Shown here piece by piece: positions 58,192 to 64,000 of a stretch of 64,000 nt of DNA. Each line of letters opens with the position of its first letter. The first letter of the stretch is position 1. A program made the translations under genes and the position numbers. The notes under the pieces are model-generated. The model was not told the DNA's origin. It did not search any database and saw nothing but the letters and a program-made list of their open reading frames with translations. The DNA lies in contig NZ_JAGHRE010000002.1 in assembly GCF_017743935.1 (NCBI RefSeq), positions 186,001 through 250,000 on the forward strand, in the 5' to 3' direction. This DNA comes from Tropicibacter sp. R16_0 (GTDB lineage Bacteria > Pseudomonadota > Alphaproteobacteria > Rhodobacterales > Rhodobacteraceae).

Positions 58192-60477
58192 TTAGCGGTC
58201 GTCAGCAGGCGGTGCGGCTTGCCCCTGCTGGTTCGAGGCCTCAGACGCAGCAGCGGCGACAGCCGTCTTCTGTTCGTCCGTCATGTTGTCGTTGTCTTCC
58301 ATGCCCGGAATGGCGACGCGCACCTCGCGGCGGGCAAAGTCGATCCCGGCCTCGTTGAACGCAGCCTTGACGCGGTTGAAGATCTCCTTGCGCAGGGTGA
58401 ACTGCTTACCGGGTTTGGCCATGAACTTGCCCCGGATGATCATACCGACATCGTCAAAGTCAAAGACACCTTGCGATTTGAACGGCTGCAAGAAGCCATC
58501 CTTGTGGACCTCGTCCTGCATCATCTCAGCCCCGATCTTTTTGAAGATCTTCTTGACCTTGTTGGGGTCGGTGTCGAACGGCACGGTGAACTTGAGCTTC
58601 ATGATCACCCAGTCGCGGCTGAAGTTGGTCAGCTTCTGAATCTCGCCGTAGGGGATCGTGTGCACGGCGCCGCGGTGGTGGCGCAGCTGCATCGAGCGGA
58701 TCGAGATCTTCTCGACCGTTCCCATGGTACCACCTACGTCAACATATTCACCGACGCGGAAGGCATCGTCGATCAGGAAGAAGATCCCGCCCACGATGTC
58801 GGCCACCAGTTTCTGGGCACCAAAGCCGATGGCCAGACCCAGGATACCGGCACCAGCCAGAAGCGGGGTGATGTCGACGCCAAGTGCGCCGATCGCAAGC
58901 AGGCCAAAGATGACCGAGATCGCGACCTGAGCACTGACCCGCAGCAGCGGCAGGACAGTGGCCAGACGTGACCCGCCTGCGCCGCCACCTTCACCGGCCT
59001 CCTCGTCGGGGCTCTGCTCACTGGCGGTCATTTCCGCGGCCAAACGGCGGTTGATCCAGAGCGAGACCACCTCGTTCACAATATAGCCGATGGCCACGAT
59101 CATCAGGAACTCGACCAGAGCGCCGGCCACGTCGTGGCCCACACCGGCCGCGGCTACGTTGCGCAGGTCGATTTCCCAGGCGTTGGCGATCTGCAGGATC
59201 ACGAAGATGCCTGCCAGCACACGGCCAATGCGGATGTAGCTGCGTTTGGTGGATTTATAGGCCCGTTCGGCGATTGGGCCGTCGCCCATCATCGGCGGTG
59301 CCAGATGGCGCACCAGACCGCGGATCAGCGTGTCGATGGCGGGGGCCATCAACAGCCAGAACATGGTGGTATAATGCGGGGCCGACCCCAAGAGCATGAG
59401 CAGACGGCGGTCACCCGAGCCTACGATGATCTCGACCACCAGCCACATTACAAAGGATACGCCGATCGCCATGTAGGGGTAAGCCGTCGCCACGGCCTCG
59501 TCAAAGCGCGAGCGGTCCGGGTCGGTGCCGCGCATCATGTCGCTCAGACCCTCGCGAGCGCGCCAGGCGATGATGCCGATATAGATATGGACGGAGGTGT
59601 TCAGCCAAAAGCCCAGACGGGTTTCGCCCATCGGCACACCATTGGCCTGGTTGAAGCCCACGATGAAAATGGTGAAACCGCCCAGCAGGAACAGGCCGAT
59701 CTGGTTCCGATGCAGGTATTTCGCCCATTTGTCCGAGACGTTGACCAGCCGCAAGTCCGCCCGGTTTGGGGCAAGCACAAAGCGGGAAATCGCAGCACCA
59801 AGGCGGGGGATCCAGATCAGGTAGAACACCATCGGGCCCGCAAAAGTCAGCTCTTCGGGCGACAGAAGATTCCGACCGACAAAACGCAGGACAACATAAA
59901 AGACGACCAGCCCCAGCAATTCACGGCAGAATCTGCGGAACAGGAATCCGACTGTGGACCAAAGGTTGTCAGCTTCTTGGCCCGTCTCGGGACGCGCGCG
60001 TCGGAGAACAAGCCACACGACCAGTTTCTCGGCAGCGTAACCAGCCACGAGTGCAGCCAGAATGTAGCCGAACATCGCCACCATCTCTCCGGGGCCGAAT
60101 GACGCCGCAAAGTTGGAGAAGGCTTGCAGCTGACCTGACACCAGATTTGGCACTTGCTGCAGAACATGGGCCCATCCGAGAACCATGTTCGTTCCCAACT
60201 CACGAATGATGGTCAGGATGCCCTTTTCCGGGGCGACTTGGGTCTGTTGTTCGGCAACGGCATCCAGTCGTTCGAGAAGAAGCGCCCGAACCTGGTCGTC
60301 GGACATGCGCGCCACGAGGTCGTCCACCTGATCAGGGGTCAGATCTTCGGGCACAACAGGCGTGGATGAAGATGTGGTGGATCCACTGGATGTCGATACA
60401 GGAACCTGTGCATGCAGTGGGACCGCGAGCATACTGGTTAACACCAGCACAGCCAGCAATCGGAACAAGTAGACCAT
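58192..60477 (-). CDS. Large mechanosensitive ion channel, MscS family
   Basis: This 761-residue inner-membrane protein has a signal peptide (MVYLFRLLAVLVLTSMLAVPLHAQ) and a periplasmic linker (DLTPDQVDDLVARMSDDQVRALLLERL). About nine or ten membrane spans follow, then the MscS core ILGLAIGFGAQKLVADIVGGIFFLIDDAFRVGEYVDV near residue 555 with GTMGTVEKISIRSMQLR. The C-terminal domain is followed by a Glu/Ala/Gln-rich tail. It resembles the large YbdG/MscM-type channels. It is the third MscS-family gene in 40 kb. A T-rich hairpin ends it. Confidence 0.9.
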   Translation of the reverse strand: MVYLFRLLAVLVLTSMLAVPLHAQVPVSTSSGSTTSSSTPVVPEDLTPDQVDDLVARMSDDQVRALLLERLDAVAEQQTQVAPEKGILTIIRELGTNMVLGWAHVLQQVPNLVSGQLQAFSNFAASFGPGEMVAMFGYILAALVAGYAAEKLVVWLVLRRARPETGQEADNLWSTVGFLFRRFCRELLGLVVFYVVLRFVGRNLLSPEELTFAGPMVFYLIWIPRLGAAISRFVLAPNRADLRLVNVSDKWAKYLHRNQIGLFLLGGFTIFIVGFNQANGVPMGETRLGFWLNTSVHIYIGIIAWRAREGLSDMMRGTDPDRSRFDEAVATAYPYMAIGVSFVMWLVVEIIVGSGDRRLLMLLGSAPHYTTMFWLLMAPAIDTLIRGLVRHLAPPMMGDGPIAERAYKSTKRSYIRIGRVLAGIFVILQIANAWEIDLRNVAAAGVGHDVAGALVEFLMIVAIGYIVNEVVSLWINRRLAAEMTASEQSPDEEAGEGGGAGGSRLATVLPLLRVSAQVAISVIFGLLAIGALGVDITPLLAGAGILGLAIGFGAQKLVADIVGGIFFLIDDAFRVGEYVDVGGTMGTVEKISIRSMQLRHHRGAVHTIPYGEIQKLTNFSRDWVIMKLKFTVPFDTDPNKVKKIFKKIGAEMMQDEVHKDGFLQPFKSQGVFDFDDVGMIIRGKFMAKPGKQFTLRKEIFNRVKAAFNEAGIDFARREVRVAIPGMEDNDNMTDEQKTAVAAAASEASNQQGQAAPPADDR

Positions 60478-60789
60478 TAATTTGCCCTCGAAACGGATTT
60501 TGGTTTGTTTTGCGAAGCTTACTCAACCAAGCGTCGAGTTCATAGGGCAATATTGTGAGCTTAAGATTAGTCCGAGTGCGATTTCGTATCGAAAAAGCGG
60601 CCTCGCCCGGGCGTTCGGCCAAAAAAAAGGCCGAGCACTAAGCTCGGCCGAAGTCCAACAGGGAGGTATGAAGGTGACCAGCGTTTCAGCATCATCGCCT
60701 TCGAGAGATCATTTAGGTGGCACTCTGTGAACGATCAAGGTTTATAACGTCGCGCTCTTGACATTCCCGATATGCCGGGAGTGCATAGC
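60478..60789. other. Intergenic region with a terminator and possible small RNA
   Basis: This 312-base gap lies between the third MscS gene and the LysR gene, both on the minus strand. It holds the strong minus-strand terminator at 60621-60649 and, upstream of it, a CCTCCC motif (complement of 60662-60667 GGGAGG) that could be a small RNA antisense to ribosome binding sites. A plus-strand ATG after GGGAGGT opens only a 20-codon frame, which I do not call as a gene. A GCCCGGGC palindrome lies near 60607. Confidence 0.45.
60621..60649 (-). terminator. Strong terminator downstream of the LysR gene
   Basis: GGCCGAGC and GCTCGGCC form a perfect 8-base stem with loop TTAGT on the minus strand, followed by eight Ts. 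It ends either the LysR transcript or a separate small RNA. Confidence 0.85.
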
Positions 60790-61695
60790 TCATATTTTTC
60801 CTTGCTGTCGCAACTGTTTGCGATGTGCAATGATTTCATCCTGGACAAAATCCTTGAAGGCCGCGACCCGTTGCGAGTGGCGCAGCTCCTCGGGGTAGGC
60901 CAGGAAAACCGGGACATCGGCAGATTCCGTTTCGGTCATAACGTGCACCAGATCCGGGAAATCCTGGGTCACGTAGTCGGGCAACACGCCGATCCCCAAG
61001 TTGTGCAACACGCCCTGCAATACGCCAAAGTAGTTGTTCACCGTCAGCAGCGATTGCGGGTTATGCGCCATCAGGGTCTGCACCAACATCGCACCAGCCC
61101 CAACCTGAGCGGCGCTGGTGTTCTGACAAATCAATCGATGCTTGGCGATATCAACGATTCCCGTCGGCGTGCCATGTTCGTTGAGATATTCGCGCGACGC
61201 ATAGAGCTGCATGCGCACGGTCATCAATCGCTTGCGGATCAGATCGGCCTGGCTGGGTTCCTTCATTCTGATGGCAACGTCGGCCTCGCGCATGGGCAGG
61301 TCCAAAACGCGCTCTTCCAGCATCAGGTCGACCTTGAGGTCCGGATATTTCTCATAAAGCTTGGGCAGGCGCGGTGCCAACCACAGGGTGCCGAACCCGA
61401 ATGTGGTGGTGACGCGGAGTTCGCCAAAGACTTCTTCCTCACTGTCGCGAATGCGCGCAGCCGCTGCATCCAGCCTTTTGCTCATGGCGCTGGTGGCATC
61501 GAACAACAGCTCTCCCTGTTCCGTCAGAATCAGGCCACGTGCGTGTCGATGGAAAAGGGTCGAATTCAGGGATTCCTCAAGCGCGCGGATTTGGCGGCTG
61601 ACGGCAGATTGCGACAGATTCAGTTTGTCCCCCGCATGGGTCAAGCTGCCCGCGTCGGCCACTGCGTGAAAAATTCTCAGTTTATCCCAGTCCAT
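60790..61695 (-). CDS. LysR-family transcriptional regulator (probable iorAB regulator)
   Basis: This 301-residue protein has a classic LysR N-terminus: MDWDKLRIFHAVADAGSLTHAGDKLNLSQSAVSRQIRALEESL, then a substrate domain from residue 93 (GELRVTTTFGFGTLWLAPRLPKLYEKYPDLKV). The tail AHRKQLRQQGKI is basic. It diverges from the indolepyruvate ferredoxin oxidoreductase gene by 181 bases, with an AGGTCA-N7-TGACCT repeat between them, so it probably regulates that gene. The ligand could be an aromatic keto acid, which is an inference. Confidence 0.9.
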   Translation of the reverse strand: MDWDKLRIFHAVADAGSLTHAGDKLNLSQSAVSRQIRALEESLNSTLFHRHARGLILTEQGELLFDATSAMSKRLDAAAARIRDSEEEVFGELRVTTTFGFGTLWLAPRLPKLYEKYPDLKVDLMLEERVLDLPMREADVAIRMKEPSQADLIRKRLMTVRMQLYASREYLNEHGTPTGIVDIAKHRLICQNTSAAQVGAGAMLVQTLMAHNPQSLLTVNNYFGVLQGVLHNLGIGVLPDYVTQDFPDLVHVMTETESADVPVFLAYPEELRHSQRVAAFKDFVQDEIIAHRKQLRQQGKI

Positions 61696-61796
61696 TGTCC
61701 CAACTTTCGATTTGGAGCCGACGCCCTATATCAATGGCATGCCAAAGATTACAATCAACCGTCTTGCTGTCGCAGAAGGAAAAAAAGCGTCTATAC

Positions 61797-61815
61797 AGGT
61801 CAGCATTTATGACCT
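61797..61815. promoter_or_regulatory. Inverted repeat between LysR and iorAB
   Basis: AGGTCA-GCATTTA-TGACCT has perfect 6-base arms spaced by 7, giving the T-N11-A-like spacing of LysR operators. It lies 62 bases before the iorAB start. A separate TGGCATGCCA palindrome stands at 61735-61744. Confidence 0.55.
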
Positions 61816-61876
61816 AAAGTGGGTGGTGAGAGGGGAAAATACCCTGGCAAACTAATCTTACGTGGGGAGACGTTTG

Positions 61877-64000
61877 ATGAGTCAGCACGAAATTTCGCTG
61901 AACGACCGCTTTGACCTGAGCAAGAAACAGGTCCTGCTGAATGGCACACAGGCGCTGGTACGCTTGATGCTGATGCAGAAGGCGCGGGATGAGGCGGCAG
62001 GCCACAACACGGCGGGGCTGGTGACAGGCTATCGCGGCTCGCCCTTGGGGGCCGTAGACATGCAGATGAACCGTGCTGCCAAACAGTTGGCCGAGGCGGA
62101 TGTCACGTTTCAATATGGCCTGAACGAAGATCTGGCAGCCACCGCGCTGTGGGGGTCGCAGCAGGCAGGTTTGCGCGGCGACGGCAAATATGACGGTGTC
62201 TTCGGCCTTTGGTACGGAAAAGGCCCGGGCGTCGACCGGTCCGGTGATGCGATCCGGCACGCCAACATGGCCGGCACCGCACCATTGGGCGGCGTGGTGA
62301 TGGCCATGGGGGATGATCACACCGGCGAAAGCTCGACCGTGCTGCATCAGTCGGAATGGGCGTTAATGGATGCCTATATGCCCATCGTCAGTCCTGCTGG
62401 TGTGCAGGAGATCCTGGATTATGGCCTTTATGGCATGGCGTTGTCGCGGTTTTCGGGTCTCTGGGTTGGCCTGAAGACGATGAAAGACACGATCGAAGTC
62501 ACATCCGTGGTCGATGGCGACCCGAACCGGATGCAGATCGTGACGCCAGAGTTCGACATGCCCGAAGGCGGGTTGAACATCCGTCTTGTCGACGACCGCA
62601 CCCCGCAAGAGGCACGGATCATCGACCACAAACGCTTTGCGGCCGAGGCATTCAGCCATGCCAACAAGATGGACAAACGGGTCTGGGGCAAAGCCGGGGC
62701 CAAGATTGGTTTTGTCGCGGCGGGCAAGAACTGGCTGGATCTGGTTCACGCGATGGCGTTGCTCAACATTGACGAGGCCGAAGCCGAACGGTTGGGCATC
62801 ACCACTTACAAAGTGGGGCAGGTGTTCCCGCTGGACATGAAAGGATTCCACGATTGGGCCGAGGGGCTCGACCTTATTGTTGTGGTCGAGGAAAAGCGCA
62901 AGCTGATCGAGGTGCAGATCAAGGAAGCCATCTTTGACGACCGCCGCGGCCGCCGCGTTTATGGCTGGCACAAGGGTGGCGGCGCGGGCTCGATGCATGG
63001 CGAAGAGCTGTTCCCGACGCGCGGAGCGCTGGACCCGATTATGATTGCCGAAAAGCTGGGGCAGATCCTGATCGACGAGGGCCATGACACCGATGGCGTT
63101 CGGGCGGGCCTTCAGGCATTGGACGACGCGCGTCGTGCCGACAATGCGCAAGAGATCGCAGCGCGCCTGCCGTACTTCTGTTCGGGTTGCCCGCATAACA
63201 CCGGAACAAAGGTGCCGGATGGCAGCCGGGCGTATGCCGGGATCGGATGCCATTTCATGGTGCAGTGGATGGACCGTGAAACACTTGGCTATACCCATAT
63301 GGGCGGCGAAGGCGCGAACTGGATCGGCGAGGCGCCTTTTTCGACCACTGATCACGTGTTCCAGAACCTGGGTGACGGAACGTACAACCATTCGGGCGTG
63401 CAGGCTATTCGTGCCGCCTTGGCCGCCGGAACAAACATCACCTACAAAATCCTGTACAACGATGCCGTCGCGATGACTGGGGGACAGGACAACGAGGGTG
63501 GCCTGAGCGCCGAACGCATCGTGGCCGAGGTCAAGGCGATGGGGGTCAAGGACGTCGCCGTTGTCTATGACGAGAAAGAAGACGTGAACTTCAAAGCGCT
63601 GCCGGCGGGCATCGAGACCCACGAACGCGCCGAGTTGATGAACGTGCAGGAAAAGTTCCGCAAAATTGAGGGCGTCAGCGTCATTGTCTACATCCAGACC
63701 TGCGCCGCCGAAAAGCGCCGCCGCCGCAAGCGGGGCACATTCCCGGATCCCGACAAACGCGTGTTCATCAACACCGACATTTGCGAAGGCTGCGGTGATT
63801 GTGGCGTGCAGTCGAACTGTGTCTCGATCGTGCCCAAGGAAACCGAACTGGGCCGCAAGCGCGCAATCGACCAATCAAGCTGCAACAAGGACTTCTCTTG
63901 CGTCAAAGGGTTCTGTCCGTCGTTTGTCACGCTAGAGGGCGCCAAGCTGCGCAAGGAAGCCACGACTGAGATTGATCTGCCGGATCTGCCGATGCCAAAG
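61877..64000 (+). CDS. Indolepyruvate ferredoxin oxidoreductase, fused, 3' end beyond window
   Basis: The frame from ATG 61877 (MSQHEISLNDRFDLSKKQVLL) stays open to the end of the window, 708 codons. It contains the ThDP-dependent core (VTGYRGSPLGAVDMQM, YNDAVAMTGGQDNEGG near 530) and a ferredoxin-like cluster site CEGCGDCGVQSNC near residue 635. Together these identify the fused IorA/IorB-type enzyme that oxidatively decarboxylates aryl pyruvates to aryl-acetyl-CoA, reducing ferredoxin. About 430 further residues would be expected. GTGGGGAGACG lies upstream. It is used in aromatic amino acid breakdown. Confidence 0.93.
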   Translation, partial: MSQHEISLNDRFDLSKKQVLLNGTQALVRLMLMQKARDEAAGHNTAGLVTGYRGSPLGAVDMQMNRAAKQLAEADVTFQYGLNEDLAATALWGSQQAGLRGDGKYDGVFGLWYGKGPGVDRSGDAIRHANMAGTAPLGGVVMAMGDDHTGESSTVLHQSEWALMDAYMPIVSPAGVQEILDYGLYGMALSRFSGLWVGLKTMKDTIEVTSVVDGDPNRMQIVTPEFDMPEGGLNIRLVDDRTPQEARIIDHKRFAAEAFSHANKMDKRVWGKAGAKIGFVAAGKNWLDLVHAMALLNIDEAEAERLGITTYKVGQVFPLDMKGFHDWAEGLDLIVVVEEKRKLIEVQIKEAIFDDRRGRRVYGWHKGGGAGSMHGEELFPTRGALDPIMIAEKLGQILIDEGHDTDGVRAGLQALDDARRADNAQEIAARLPYFCSGCPHNTGTKVPDGSRAYAGIGCHFMVQWMDRETLGYTHMGGEGANWIGEAPFSTTDHVFQNLGDGTYNHSGVQAIRAALAAGTNITYKILYNDAVAMTGGQDNEGGLSAERIVAEVKAMGVKDVAVVYDEKEDVNFKALPAGIETHERAELMNVQEKFRKIEGVSVIVYIQTCAAEKRRRRKRGTFPDPDKRVFINTDICEGCGDCGVQSNCVSIVPKETELGRKRAIDQSSCNKDFSCVKGFCPSFVTLEGAKLRKEATTEIDLPDLPMPK

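Noticed and set aside
60668-60730. 20-codon plus-strand frame after GGGAGGT
   Set aside because: It is very short with no known product, and the GGGAGG is better explained as the complement of a CCTCCC motif in a possible minus-strand RNA.

Overview
The window looks like chromosomal DNA of a marine alphaproteobacterium of the Roseobacter group (Rhodobacterales). The signs are high GC with strong codon bias, a DmdB-type 3-methylmercaptopropionate-CoA ligase, the Usg protein, a CckA hybrid kinase, a recA promoter with an alphaproteobacterial GAAC-N7-GAAC SOS box, CtrA-type sites (TTAA-N7-TTAAC) and a ZapA/coiled-coil pair like ZapA-ZauP of Caulobacter. I recognise no prophage, insertion sequence, CRISPR array or defence island. 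About 56 protein genes and one tRNA fill nearly all the sequence.

Layout. 1-5.5 kb: end of a patatin-like phospholipase, a DUF502 membrane protein, the psuK-psuG pair for pseudouridine breakdown, a divergent DUF4198/HupE-UreJ pair whose start codons share one CATG, and a ThiE-like enzyme. 5.6-10.3 kb: TrmJ-like tRNA methyltransferase, heme A synthase, M32 carboxypeptidase, GNAT-fold protein. 10.3-15.5 kb: an unusual multi-hairpin intergenic segment, gyrA, usg, a SYLF lipid-binding protein and a radical SAM enzyme. 15.6-19.4 kb: zwf-pgl-pgi, the entry to the Entner-Doudoroff/pentose phosphate routes. 19.4-27.1 kb: acyl-CoA thioesterase, dmdB, two tandem MscS-type channels, tRNA-Gly and an orphan corrinoid-protein reactivator. 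27.4-33.1 kb: small membrane protein, guaB, RsmB-type rRNA methyltransferase and cckA. 33.1-41.3 kb: sulfotransferase, recA, alaS, small unknown and exported proteins, L,D-transpeptidase, a hydrolase-like protein. 41.4-50 kb: mmsA with a divergent LysR regulator, CBS protein, coaD, gap, DUF808 protein, a beta-helix protein, thioesterase. 50-64 kb: tkt, zauP-like/zapA, a bolA-unknown-grxD-purL cluster, an Omp85-type barrel, a third MscS channel, a LysR regulator and a divergent indolepyruvate ferredoxin oxidoreductase cut by the window end.

How it fits together. Central carbon genes (zwf-pgl-pgi, gap, tkt) are scattered, but zwf and gap carry the same palindromic motif (core TTTGCGCTAAC or its near variants) in front of them, which suggests a common LacI-type regulator such as CceR. 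dmdB, mmsA and iorAB point to use of DMSP, valine/propionate and aromatic amino acids. cckA has a plausible sigma-70 promoter followed at once by a perfect CtrA box, suggesting feedback from the CtrA phosphorelay. I found no convincing wholly new defence or mobile system; the best leads are regulatory sites, the structured intergenic element at 10.36-10.47 kb, a possible small RNA near 60.7 kb, and several small conserved-looking unknown genes.
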